A program made the position numbers and the translations under genes. From Myxococcales bacterium (lineage in GTDB: Bacteria; Myxococcota_A; UBA9160; SZUA-336), in assembly GCA_013215565.1 (NCBI GenBank), contig JABSQV010000004.1, positions 204,917-268,916 on the forward strand: a DNA stretch of 64,000 nt. The letters are read 5' to 3'. Under the pieces are notes generated by a model. The model did not search any database. It was not told the origin of the DNA and was given only the letters and a program-made list of their open reading frames with translations. Below are positions 33,092-41,470 of this stretch, in pieces; within the stretch, counting starts at the first letter, position 1; each line of letters begins with the position of its first letter.

Positions 33092-34738
33092 CTAGACGTA
33101 GGTGCTGCCCTTCATCCCGGTGGTGACGTCCTTGCGAATCTTCACGTTGACCAGCGCGGGCTTGCCCGACTCGAACGCCCGTTCGAGCGCCGGCCGAATT
33201 TCTTCCGGCCGTTCGCAGTACTCCCCGTGGCCACCGAGCGCCTCGACGACGAGGTCGTAGCGCGTGTAGTTGAGTTGGGTCGCAACCACGCGATCTTCGC
33301 CGTACAGGGCCACCTGTGGTCTCAGCATCTGGCCCCAGGCCGCATCATTGCCCACGACCCCGACGATCGGGAGCCCGAAGCGGATCGCGGTATCGAACTC
33401 CATACCGTTCAGGCCGAAGGCGCCGTCTCCGTAGACGATCAATACGCGCTTGTTCGGATGCGCCAGCTGGGCCGCGAGCGCAAAGGGCATGCCAACCCCG
33501 AGCGTCCCGAGCGGTCCGGGATCCATCCAGGCCCCTTCCGCCATGACCGGCACCACCTTGGAGGCCTGCGCGACGATGTCGCCGCCATCTCCGATCACAA
33601 TCGTGTTCTCGTCGACCACGTCGCGAATCTCGCGGCACATCCGGAGCGGGTCGATCGGAACCTCGTCCGAGTCGAGCTGTGAGCGGAACGCGGTTTCGAG
33701 CTCGGTCTCACGCACGCGGAGTTCGTCTGTCCAGCCGGCGAAGTCGAGCTGGATCGATTCTTCCTTCATCACCTGCAGCAGCAGTTCGAAGCTCCGGTCC
33801 AGGCTGCCGACCAGGGCCACGTCGGAGGAACGGTTGTGCCCGATCAGCGTGTTCTCGAGATCGAGCTGGACGATCTTCGCCTCTGCCGGCACCGAGCGGC
33901 CGTAACCGAGACGGAAATCGAGTACCGATCCCGCCAGCACGAAGACATCGCACTGCTTGAGGGCCTCGCGCCGGACGCGGTTGAACAACTGCGGGGAATC
34001 GTACGGGATCTGGCCGCGTCCCATGCCGTTCACGAAGGAGGGCAGGTGGAGCTCGTCGATGAACGCGTTGAGCGCTGCGCGCGCGTTCGACCACTTGACG
34101 CTGGTGCCGGCCATCAGTACCGGGCGTCGGGCGTCGCGAATCAGCTCGAGCGCACCCAGTACCTCCTCGCGCGGCGGCGCCAGCTTCGGCGCGCTGGTCC
34201 GAATCACCGGGAAGCGGACCTTGTCCTCATCGACGGGTGTGCCGAGTACGTCCATCGGGATCTCGAGAAAGCTCGGCCCGGGGTTTCCCGAAACGGCGTA
34301 CCGGATCGCGACCTCGATGTAGTCCGGGATCCGGGCGGTTTCGTAGCAGGCGTCGGCCCACTTGGTGATCGGGCGCATGACCGAGACGTGGTCCATCTCC
34401 TGGAGCGAGCCACGCCGCATGTTGCTGAACGGGCCCTGGCCCCCGATCACGAGGATCGGGCTGTTCGCGCGCCAGGCGTTCGCGACACCGGTCACACCAT
34501 CCGTGACGCCCGGACCCGCGGTCAGCACCGCAACCCCGATCTTGCCGGGGTTGAGCCGGCTCCAGGCGTCGGCGGCGTGTACCGCGGCCTGCTCGTGCCG
34601 CACGTCGATGACCCGAATGCCCTCGTCGATGCAGCCGTCGTAGATCGCCATCACATGGCCACCCGAGAGCGTAAAAATACACTCGACCCCCGCCTGCTTG
34701 AGCGCGCGGGCCGCGAGCTTTCCTCCGTGGACCGGCAT
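33092..34738 (-). CDS. TPP-dependent acetolactate-synthase-like / 2-hydroxyacyl-CoA-lyase-like enzyme
   Basis: 548 residues, ATG behind GAGGAGGCGAC. PYR domain: T-L-S-G-G-H, catalytic Glu in R-H-E-Q-A-A-V-H-A-A-D, L-T-A-G-P-G-V-T-D. Central domain: N-G-M-G-R-G-Q-I-P. PP domain: Y-G-D-G-A-F-G-L-N ending V-G-N-D-A-A-W-G. The G-x-A-W-G end and the M-G-R-G loop are like oxalyl-CoA decarboxylase and 2-hydroxyacyl-CoA lyase, which otherwise resemble acetolactate synthase. No small regulatory subunit (ilvH) is adjacent, which argues against amino-acid synthesis. Confidence 0.78.
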   Translation of the reverse strand: MPVHGGKLAARALKQAGVECIFTLSGGHVMAIYDGCIDEGIRVIDVRHEQAAVHAADAWSRLNPGKIGVAVLTAGPGVTDGVTGVANAWRANSPILVIGGQGPFSNMRRGSLQEMDHVSVMRPITKWADACYETARIPDYIEVAIRYAVSGNPGPSFLEIPMDVLGTPVDEDKVRFPVIRTSAPKLAPPREEVLGALELIRDARRPVLMAGTSVKWSNARAALNAFIDELHLPSFVNGMGRGQIPYDSPQLFNRVRREALKQCDVFVLAGSVLDFRLGYGRSVPAEAKIVQLDLENTLIGHNRSSDVALVGSLDRSFELLLQVMKEESIQLDFAGWTDELRVRETELETAFRSQLDSDEVPIDPLRMCREIRDVVDENTIVIGDGGDIVAQASKVVPVMAEGAWMDPGPLGTLGVGMPFALAAQLAHPNKRVLIVYGDGAFGLNGMEFDTAIRFGLPIVGVVGNDAAWGQMLRPQVALYGEDRVVATQLNYTRYDLVVEALGGHGEYCERPEEIRPALERAFESGKPALVNVKIRKDVTTGMKGSTYV

Positions 34739-34824
34739 GTCGCCTCCTCGTCCTGAGCACGCGGCGCCAGCAGGGCGCGCGAACCTGGCCCAGGATACCG
34801 CGTGAAGCGGCGGAGCGGAGCCGG

Positions 34825-35715
34825 TCAGGGCAGGGCGCCCCGGAGTGCCGGGAAGCGGAGCCCCGCCTGCTCGGCCTCCGCCAGCGCCTGCCGCGCACGG
34901 TCGGGGCGGCCGGCATCGAGCCAGGCCACGACGCGGCTGCGCTGTGCGGCCGCGAACTCGGCCTGAAGCTCCGGGTCGGCGCCGGGCTCGAGCCGGCCGT
35001 AGGCCTCCACAGCGGACTCGCGCGCCGCCGCGGCCTCCGCGTAGCGCCCCGAGGCATGCAGGGCCGTCCCCCTGCGGACCTCCGCCCGGGCGAGCAGCCG
35101 ACGGGCCGGCGCGAACCCCGGCTCCGCCTGTAGCAACATCCGCATCCGCTGGATCCCGGCATCGAGCTGCCCGCGGTCGATCAGCTCGAAGGCGAGGTCG
35201 AGCCGCCGCTCGAGATCGGCGCGACGCGCTGGGACCAGACCCGGCAGCGCGGGATCCAGCGCCTCCGCCTCAGCGCGGAGTTCGCGCGCCCGCACGGGGT
35301 CTAGTTCCACCGAGGAATGCTCCACCAGCACCACCGCGAGGTTCGCCTCGAGAACCGGATCTCCCGGCAGGAGTTCGAGACCGGCGCGAAGCTCCTGCTC
35401 TGCCTGCGCGAGATCTCGAAACTGCCCTAAAGCGCGCAGCTGCCCCGCCCGCGCCGCATGGGCGGCCGCCAGCGCATCGCGAAGCCGCGTATTCCAGGGC
35501 GTCCGCTCGTAGGCGGCGCGGTAGAACTCGATCGCAGCCCCGAAGTCGCCCCGCGACATGGCGGTCTCGGCACGCGCGACGATGGGCCCCACGGTGGGAC
35601 TTTCGAGCACGCTCGTGGGCACGCTAGAAGCAGCGGGCGCCGGCTCCGGCGCCCCCCCGGTCACGCACCCGAGTACCAGGGCCCCACTCCACAGCATCCC
35701 GGGACGCAATCCCAC
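34825..35715 (-). CDS. TPR-repeat lipoprotein
   Basis: 296 residues from a GTG; Met7 is an alternative. The signal ends in L-V-L-G-C (Cys17). The mature protein is nearly all TPR-like helices (D-F-G-A-A-I-E-F-Y-R-A-A-Y, G-Q-L-D-A-G-I-Q-R-M-R, G-R-Y-A-E-A-A-A-A-R-E-S-A-V-E-A-Y). It is probably a periplasmic scaffold anchored in the outer membrane. The partner is unknown. Confidence 0.65.
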   Translation of the reverse strand: MGLRPGMLWSGALVLGCVTGGAPEPAPAASSVPTSVLESPTVGPIVARAETAMSRGDFGAAIEFYRAAYERTPWNTRLRDALAAAHAARAGQLRALGQFRDLAQAEQELRAGLELLPGDPVLEANLAVVLVEHSSVELDPVRARELRAEAEALDPALPGLVPARRADLERRLDLAFELIDRGQLDAGIQRMRMLLQAEPGFAPARRLLARAEVRRGTALHASGRYAEAAAARESAVEAYGRLEPGADPELQAEFAAAQRSRVVAWLDAGRPDRARQALAEAEQAGLRFPALRGALP

Positions 35716-35800
35716 CCTCCACGCCTTCTTTCTCGGCCGTCTCCGGGCCGCTTCCTAAGGGTGTCAATTTCAGCGCGGCTCCGCCCGATAGGTCCAGAAG

Positions 35801-36145
35801 ATGACGGAGTCGGTTGCACACCAGACAGAGCCGGGCAGCGACGAAGGCGTAGATCTCTACACCTCGCCGTGGGTCAGCGGTACCCGGGCGGCCGCGTACT
35901 TCGGGCCGATCAGCTCCGAACTGTTTCTCGAGGACGCCGCCGCAGGCAACCGTTCCGAGGCGTGGAGCAAGGCCGAGATCGAGTTGCTCGAGTCGCTTCG
36001 AGACCGTGCACGCGTGCTCGGCGCAAATGCCGTCGTCGGACTCGAGGTCACCCTCGACCCGTTCGCGCATTGCAAGAGAACCGCGGCCAGCGGGCTGCTG
36101 CTCCACGCGGTCGGCACTGCGGCCAAGCTCGAACCGCTCTTCTAA
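35801..36145 (+). CDS. YbjQ/UPF0145-like protein
   Basis: 114 residues. The central A-R-V-L-G-A-N-A-V-V-G-L-E-V-T-L-D matches the G-A-x-A-V-V-G-L block of YbjQ-type heavy-metal-binding-like proteins. The N-terminus is an acidic tail of about 20 residues. Function not established. It is convergent with the 2-hydroxyacid dehydrogenase gene, whose stop is 22 bp away. Confidence 0.6.
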   Translation: MTESVAHQTEPGSDEGVDLYTSPWVSGTRAAAYFGPISSELFLEDAAAGNRSEAWSKAEIELLESLRDRARVLGANAVVGLEVTLDPFAHCKRTAASGLLLHAVGTAAKLEPLF

Positions 36146-36167
36146 CGCGGCTCTCTTCCAGCGCACC

Positions 36168-37112
36168 TCAACGCACGAGACCCGCGGCAGGAGCGGCGCC
36201 GACCGGGTTCGGGATCGACTCTCCCCGCAACACGCGCACCACGTTTCGGGCCGCGATCTCGGCCATCCGGTTGCGCGTTTCCACGGTCGCGCTCCCGAGG
36301 TGAGGAAGCAGCACGACGTTCGAGAGCGCTGCGAGACCAGGCGCGAGCCGCGGCTCCCGCTCGAACACGTCGAGCCCGGCCGCCCCGATCCAGCCTTCTC
36401 GCAGCGCGCGCACCAGCGCGCGTTCATCGACCACGGGTCCCCGCGCAGTGTTGATCAGTACCGCGTGCGTCGGCATGCGCCGGAGTTCCGGCTCGCCGAT
36501 CAGGTGCTGGGTCTCTTCGCTGAGCGGCACGTGTAGCGATACGAAGTCGGCCTGCTCGAGCAACTCCGAAAGCCCGACCCGATCCGGCGCGGCTCGACGC
36601 CCGGAGCGCAGCACACGCATTCGAAATCCTTGCGCCCGCTCCGCCACGGCTTCGCCGATCCGACCGGGGCCCACGATCCCGAGCGTCCGGCCGGTCACAT
36701 CGGCCCCGATCCCGAGTTCGGGGCGCCAGCCGGTAAAGCCACCCCCACGGACCAGGCGATCGCCCCAGACCACGCGGCGCGCTGCGGCCAGCAGCAGCGC
36801 GAACGTGAGATCCGCGGTCGCGTCCGTGAGTACGTCCGGCGTATTGCTGACCGCGATCCCGCGCCGCGCGCACGCCTCGAGATCGATGTTGTCGGTTCCG
36901 ACCGCCATGTTCGCAACCAGGCGCAGCCGATCCGCACCCGCGAGCACGCGCTCGTCGATGCGGTCCGTGAGCAGGCAGAGCAGGGCATCGACACCGCGCA
37001 GGTCGAGTCCCCCGAGTTCTGGCTCCAGGCCCGCCTGCTCCAGCACGCGCAGCCCCGCCGGAAGCACCCCGGGACGCACGCGCACCCTGAATTCGGCCCG
37101 CGGCTCCGTCAC
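36168..37112 (-). CDS. D-isomer 2-hydroxyacid dehydrogenase (glyoxylate/hydroxypyruvate reductase type)
   Basis: 314 residues. Catalytic triad: N-T-A-R-G (Arg), D-V-F-E-R-E-P (Glu) and L-P-H-L-G-S-A-T (His). The NAD(P) fold is G-I-V-G-P-G-R-I-G near residue 147. N-M-A-V-G-T-D-N-I-D is the usual substrate-loop lead. The length fits glyoxylate or hydroxypyruvate reductases. It overlaps the upstream enoyl-CoA hydratase gene by 4 nt, so the two are coupled. Confidence 0.9.
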   Translation of the reverse strand: MTEPRAEFRVRVRPGVLPAGLRVLEQAGLEPELGGLDLRGVDALLCLLTDRIDERVLAGADRLRLVANMAVGTDNIDLEACARRGIAVSNTPDVLTDATADLTFALLLAAARRVVWGDRLVRGGGFTGWRPELGIGADVTGRTLGIVGPGRIGEAVAERAQGFRMRVLRSGRRAAPDRVGLSELLEQADFVSLHVPLSEETQHLIGEPELRRMPTHAVLINTARGPVVDERALVRALREGWIGAAGLDVFEREPRLAPGLAALSNVVLLPHLGSATVETRNRMAEIAARNVVRVLRGESIPNPVGAAPAAGLVR

Positions 37113-37939
37113 CGGCCGCGAAACCGGGGTGTGCGCTTTTCCAGAAACGCGCGCACGCCCTCGCTGTAGTCATCACTCGCGAAGCACGCGTCGATCGCGG
37201 CCTGCATCGCGGCGGGGTCGCGGCGCGCGGGGTCGCGCTGGCTCTCGCGAACCGCGCGCTTGACCGCCCGGAGCGTGAGCGGCGCATTCGCGGCGATCCG
37301 GGCCGCGATCTCGCGAACCGTGGCGTCGAGTTCGTGTTTGGGATGGACCGCCTCGACGAACCCGATCCGGAGTGCCTCCTCGGCCGTGTAGCGCCGCGCG
37401 GTAAAGAAGATCTCCTTGGCCCGCGCGCCGCCGACGAGTTGAACCAGGCGCTCGATTCCGGCCTGGCTGTAGCCGAGGCCGAGCCGGGCGGCCGGAATCG
37501 CAAACACCGCGTCCTCGGCCGCGTAGCGCAGATCACACGCGAGCGCGATCGCGGCTCCGCCCCCGATGCAGAATCCGTGAATCAAGGCCAGAACCGGGAT
37601 TTCGAGCGCCGCGAGCGCCGCCATCGCGCCCCCCGAAGTCTGCTCGTAGGCGCGCTCGTCGTCGGCACCCGAGCGCACGCTCCCGAACTCGGAGATGTCG
37701 GCGCCCGAGACGAAGGCTTCGTCTCCGGCACCGCGCACGATCAGGCAGCGCAGTTCGGGATCCCGGGCGACCTCGGCGCAGACTGCGCCGAGGTCGCGCC
37801 ACATCGCCACCGAGACCGCGTTTCGCCGCGCGGCGTGGTCGAAGCTCAGCGTCGCGACGCGGCGCTCTCCGGGCTCGCGCTCGAGCAGAACGCGCCCCTG
37901 CGCGGAACCCGGAGCTTCCTGGCTTTTTACATTTTTCAC
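37109..37939 (-). CDS. enoyl-CoA hydratase/isomerase family protein
   Basis: 276 residues. Crotonase fold: oxyanion motif S-G-A-D-I-S-E-F (78-85) and I-H-G-F-C-I-G-G-G-A-A-I-A-L-A-C-D-L-R-Y. At the two usual Glu positions it has G-L-G-Y-S-Q-A-G rather than P-E-x-G-L-x-P, so one catalytic Glu may be missing and the reaction may not be hydration. Coupled by 4-nt overlap to the dehydrogenase. Confidence 0.86.
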   Translation of the reverse strand: MKNVKSQEAPGSAQGRVLLEREPGERRVATLSFDHAARRNAVSVAMWRDLGAVCAEVARDPELRCLIVRGAGDEAFVSGADISEFGSVRSGADDERAYEQTSGGAMAALAALEIPVLALIHGFCIGGGAAIALACDLRYAAEDAVFAIPAARLGLGYSQAGIERLVQLVGGARAKEIFFTARRYTAEEALRIGFVEAVHPKHELDATVREIAARIAANAPLTLRAVKRAVRESQRDPARRDPAAMQAAIDACFASDDYSEGVRAFLEKRTPRFRGR

Positions 37940-37966
37940 GGTTGCGATCTTAGCGCGGCGGCTCGC

Positions 37967-39352
37967 TCAGTACTGGATCACGAGATCCGTCTGGAAGCGG
38001 TAGCGGTCTGCATCGTTGAAGGAATTGAAATACGCGGCGGAATCATCGATCCATTTCGACTTGTACAGCGACGCCTTCACGGCCACCGCGTCGCTGAGAT
38101 TTCGCGAGCCCGTAAAGACCCAACCCCTGCGGTTGGTCTCGCCGTCGAACAGATTGCTGTCCGTCATGCTCGCGATCACCGAGTTCGCCTCGGCTTTGTA
38201 GTAGCCAACCCCGAGCTTCACGATCTCCTTGGCACTCCCGAACTCGACCCCCGCGCCCCAGGCGGTGTCGTCCTTACCCCCGGGAGCCAGCGCTGGCGGG
38301 GTGCCCCCGTCGGGAGTAGGCGGTTGAACCAAGCGGCTCCTGGCCGAGAAGTTCTTGGCATACATCCCGTAGAGCTTCACGGGCCACTCCGGGACGGGTA
38401 CGAATTTCACGAAGCCCACGAGTTCCCCGATCTCGGCTCCATCATCAAACGCACCGGGAAGGTTGCCAAAGCTTTCGGCCCTGTCCCGGAAAGTCGAGTT
38501 CAGCGAGTGCCAGAAGTACCCGCTTCCACGCAGCCCCAGACGAAGCGCATCGGAGGGACTCGTGGTCCCGCCGAGTTGGACTGCGGCCATGTGCGGGTCG
38601 TGGATTCCCGAGTTCTGGTCCGAGACGAGATAGCCGACCCGGCTGAAGAACTGGGTTCCTTCCGCGGGCGAGAAGCCCGTCTTGAGTACAAAGCCCTCTA
38701 CGGCAATGTCGCCATCCCAGACCACGAGGTCGGGCATCTCCCGCCAGTGGAACGGGTTGCTCATCTTGCCCGCAACCAGCGTGTTCCGGAGGTCCGCCGG
38801 ACCCTCGGGGAGACGGATCGACGCGTAGGCCCGGTCGATCCAGAGGGGGTCGAGGTCGAAGTCCTCGCCCGTTCCAAACGAGCGGCTGGTGCTTCGCGGA
38901 GTTCCGCCTTCGCAACCACCTGGACCGTCACCCCCCACACAGTCCCCGCTCGCGAGACGCACGCCGACCGTGAGCCAATCGTTGATGGACTTCGTGAAGC
39001 CGAAGCGCAGCCGGTAGCGGAAGCGGTTGCGGGCGTCGGGCTTGGCCCCGCCGGGATTACGCTCGAAGCGGGCGCCCTCGTAGCGCAGCCGCAGGTCGCC
39101 CGACCAATCGAAGCCCGAAAGCAGGCCCCCCTTCTGATCCGCCGCCACGTCTGCCAGCTCGCGGCCCTGCTGCATTTCGTGCTTGGAGACCAGCCGTTCG
39201 TACTCGCGCTGATCCAGCAGCCCGCGGTTCCGAAGCACCTCCAGAATTTCGCCCACCGCATCGCCATCCAGGGCCTGGGCGGGTGCAGCCGGAACCAGCA
39301 AAGCTGCAGATGCCATCAGGGTTGCACACACGACGATTCCCCAGTTCTTCAT
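37967..39352 (-). CDS. putative outer-membrane porin
   Basis: 461 residues; ATG with CGGAGG upstream. Signal peptide about 1-27 (L-V-P-A-A-P-A-Q-A). A helical N-terminal segment (I-L-E-V-L-R-N-R-G-L-L-D-Q-R-E-Y) precedes a long beta-barrel region with alternating aromatic strands, e.g. F-D-W-S-G-D-L-R-L-R-Y-E-G and F-R-Y-R-L-R-F-G. It ends in L-V-I-Q-Y with a terminal aromatic, the outer-membrane targeting signal. It fits the putative-porin family of Gram-negative bacteria; solute unknown. Confidence 0.8.
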   Translation of the reverse strand: MKNWGIVVCATLMASAALLVPAAPAQALDGDAVGEILEVLRNRGLLDQREYERLVSKHEMQQGRELADVAADQKGGLLSGFDWSGDLRLRYEGARFERNPGGAKPDARNRFRYRLRFGFTKSINDWLTVGVRLASGDCVGGDGPGGCEGGTPRSTSRSFGTGEDFDLDPLWIDRAYASIRLPEGPADLRNTLVAGKMSNPFHWREMPDLVVWDGDIAVEGFVLKTGFSPAEGTQFFSRVGYLVSDQNSGIHDPHMAAVQLGGTTSPSDALRLGLRGSGYFWHSLNSTFRDRAESFGNLPGAFDDGAEIGELVGFVKFVPVPEWPVKLYGMYAKNFSARSRLVQPPTPDGGTPPALAPGGKDDTAWGAGVEFGSAKEIVKLGVGYYKAEANSVIASMTDSNLFDGETNRRGWVFTGSRNLSDAVAVKASLYKSKWIDDSAAYFNSFNDADRYRFQTDLVIQY

Positions 39353-39525
39353 GCTTGTCCTCCGTTCGGCGAGAATCCAGGCTCAGTTCGCGGATCGCGA
39401 TGGCGACTCTACGACGAGCGCACGCTTCTTACACGACAGTGCACCGCGAAGGGCGTCACGATCGATTGAATCTCGCACCCGGCCCCACAACAACCCCCAG
39501 CGAAGCTTGGAGTGAGCACTTCGGA

Positions 39526-39555
39526 TTGACCGGGGACGGCCGCTTCGCATAGGCT
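39526..39555 (+). promoter_or_regulatory. weak sigma70-type promoter candidate for the DUF1232 gene
   Basis: TTGACC (5 of 6), 18-bp spacer, TAGGCT (3 of 6), 35 bp before the TTG start. The -35 is good but the -10 is poor. Confidence 0.3.
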
Positions 39556-39589
39556 GGCGCTTCTTGCGAGCCGGCACCCCGGGGGAGCC

Positions 39590-40159
39590 TTGGCCGATCT
39601 CAAAATCACCTTTAGCCTGAGCGACCGAGACGTCGCCCACCTACGGCGTGTGATGCGGCACGCCACCGCGGCAGCCCGGACACTGGGCGAGTCCGACATC
39701 GTCGCGAGGGCCCGGAGCCTGGCAGCCTCGGTCCGCGAGGCCAAACCCCCGAGATACGTGGTGGAGCGGGTCGAGAAGCTCGAGACCATCGTCTCGATGG
39801 CGGCCGATGATAGCTGGAATCTGCCCGCCAACGTCCGCCGCAAGGTGATTGGGGCGCTCGGCTACTTCGCAAACCCGGCGGACCTGATCCCGGACCAGGT
39901 CCCGGGCCTCGGGTTCCTAGACGACGCCATCATGATCGAGCTCGTCGTCCAGGACCTGCGCCACGAGATGAAGGCCTACCGCGAGTTCTGCTCGTTCCGA
40001 GACTCCGCTGAACAGCGCCCCTGGACCCGCGTCGGTCACGACGCCCTCGAGCGACGATTGGTGGCCAAGCGCAGGCGCCTGCGCGAGAAGATCCGGGAGC
40101 GGAGCGACGCCGACCAGGAACGGGCCCGGAACAGGGGGGCGCTGCGCCGCCTCTGGTAG
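39590..40159 (+). CDS. DUF1232 / YkvA-like protein
   Basis: 189 residues from a TTG behind GGGGGAG. The central G-A-L-G-Y-F-A-N-P-A-D-L-I-P-D continues into G-L-G-F-L-D-D-A-I-M, the hallmark of YkvA/DUF1232 proteins. The ends are helical; the C-terminus is highly basic (R-R-L-R-E-K-I-R-E-R). Function unknown. It precedes the small basic peptide gene by 32 bp. Confidence 0.78.
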   Translation: MADLKITFSLSDRDVAHLRRVMRHATAAARTLGESDIVARARSLAASVREAKPPRYVVERVEKLETIVSMAADDSWNLPANVRRKVIGALGYFANPADLIPDQVPGLGFLDDAIMIELVVQDLRHEMKAYREFCSFRDSAEQRPWTRVGHDALERRLVAKRRRLREKIRERSDADQERARNRGALRRLW

Positions 40160-40191
40160 GGGCCGCGCGGGTTGCATATCCTCCCGGCGCG

Positions 40192-40317
40192 ATGAAGAAC
40201 ACCAAGCCGCTCCCCCACCGGAACCGTCGCCGGAGCGTCCGGCGCCGGGCGAAGCTCAAGGCCAAGCATCGCAAGGCCCGCCTGCGCCAGAGCCGCGGCG
40301 AGCGCCGCTACCCTTAG
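40192..40317 (+). CDS. 41-residue very basic peptide coupled to purM
   Basis: ATG to TAG, 41 residues: M-K-N-T-K-P-L-P-H-R-N-R-R-R-S-V, then a run rich in Arg and Lys to R-R-Y-P. More than half of residues are R, K or H and there are no acidic residues except one Glu. The TAG shares a base with the GTG of purM (TAGTG). This layout and charge suggest an RNA- or ribosome-associated peptide, but I do not recognise a family. Third-codon positions are G/C-rich as in real genes here. Confidence 0.5.
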   Translation: MKNTKPLPHRNRRRSVRRRAKLKAKHRKARLRQSRGERRYP

Positions 40318-41408
40318 TGCTGGCCGCTCGCGTGGCGGGCAGCGAATACGCCCGCAGCGGCGTTGACACCGACCGGGCCGACCACGCCCTCTCGCGGCTG
40401 CTACTCGAAATCTCGCCGACGCTCGCCTTCGGCGCTCCGAGCGAACTCGGCTTTGGTCACTTCGCGGCCGTGATTCGAGTCGGTCCTCTGCGGATCGCGC
40501 TGACCACCGACGGCGTCGGGACCAAGCTGCTGATCGCCGAACTCGCCGGGCGTTACGACAGCATCGGAATCGACTGCATCGCCATGAACGTGAACGACCT
40601 GCTCTGCGTTGGGGCGACGCCGCTCGCGATGCTCGACTACATCGCCATCGAAAGCGCCGACCCCGACGTCTTCGAGCAGATCGGGCGCGGGCTCGCCGAG
40701 GGCGCCAAGCAGGCTGAAATCAGCATCGTGGGGGGCGAGGTGGCCCAGATCCCCGAGATGCTACGCGGCGCGGTACCGGAGCGCGGGCTCGACCTCGTCG
40801 GCATGGCGATCGGACTGGTCCCCGAGGGGGACCTGCTCGACGGTTCGGCGATCGAACCCGGCGATGCCGTCCTGGGCGTGGCCTCCTCCGGTGTGCACTC
40901 GAACGGCCTGTCGCTCGCCCGCCACGTGCTGCTCGGTCGGCTCAAGCTCGACGAATTCGTCGAGGAACTCGGCACCACCGTCGGCGACGAACTGCTGCGG
41001 CCGACCCGGATCTACGTCGAGCAGGTTCGGGCGCTGGCCGCGGCCGGCGTCCGCCCACGCGGGATCGCGCACATCACGGGCGACGGGCTGATCAACCTGC
41101 GGCGCGTCGAAGCTCCGGTCGGGTTCGAGCTCACCGACCTGCCGGAGCCGCCCGCGATCTTCAAGCTGATCCAACATCGGGGTGAAGTGGAGACGGCTGA
41201 AATGCGCACGGTCTTCAACATGGGGATCGGGCTTACCGTCGTGGTCCGCGAGAGCGACGCCGACCGCGGGCTGACCGCGCTTCGCGAAACCGGAGTCGAG
41301 GCCTGGCGCATCGGCCACGCGGTGGAGGACGCGGAGCGCCGGGTGTACATCCCGGCCGAGGGGTTGATCGGTCAATCCCGCCGCTTCGTCCCGCAGGAGG
41401 GAACATAG
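40317..41408 (+). CDS. purM: phosphoribosylformylglycinamidine cyclo-ligase
   Basis: 363 residues from a GTG overlapping the upstream TAG. PurM makes aminoimidazole ribotide from FGAM and ATP in purine synthesis. Signatures are T-T-D-G-V-G-T-K, C-I-A-M-N-V-N-D-L-L-C-V-G, G-G-E-V-A-Q-I-P, A-S-S-G-V-H-S-N-G, H-I-T-G-D-G-L and V-F-N-M-G-I-G. No other pur gene is adjacent. Confidence 0.96.
   Translation: MLAARVAGSEYARSGVDTDRADHALSRLLLEISPTLAFGAPSELGFGHFAAVIRVGPLRIALTTDGVGTKLLIAELAGRYDSIGIDCIAMNVNDLLCVGATPLAMLDYIAIESADPDVFEQIGRGLAEGAKQAEISIVGGEVAQIPEMLRGAVPERGLDLVGMAIGLVPEGDLLDGSAIEPGDAVLGVASSGVHSNGLSLARHVLLGRLKLDEFVEELGTTVGDELLRPTRIYVEQVRALAAAGVRPRGIAHITGDGLINLRRVEAPVGFELTDLPEPPAIFKLIQHRGEVETAEMRTVFNMGIGLTVVVRESDADRGLTALRETGVEAWRIGHAVEDAERRVYIPAEGLIGQSRRFVPQEGT
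41395..41402 (+). promoter_or_regulatory. strong Shine-Dalgarno AGGAGGGA before tgt with no ordinary start codon
   Basis: AGGAGGGA lies in the last codons of purM. In the tgt frame the codon three bases downstream is ATA (41405), and no ATG, GTG or TTG occurs before the conserved N-terminus. It may serve an AUA start, or be incidental while CTG at 41471 is used. Confidence 0.4.
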
Positions 41409-41470
41409 CGGCGCGTCCCGAGAAGCGTGCGACCCGCGGGACGCGCGCAGACCCGGACCGGGGCCAGGTC

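Noticed and set aside
37334-39469. Long plus-strand frame (711 codons) opposite the enoyl-CoA hydratase and porin genes
   Set aside because: Antisense to two genes with clear motifs; no recognisable protein.
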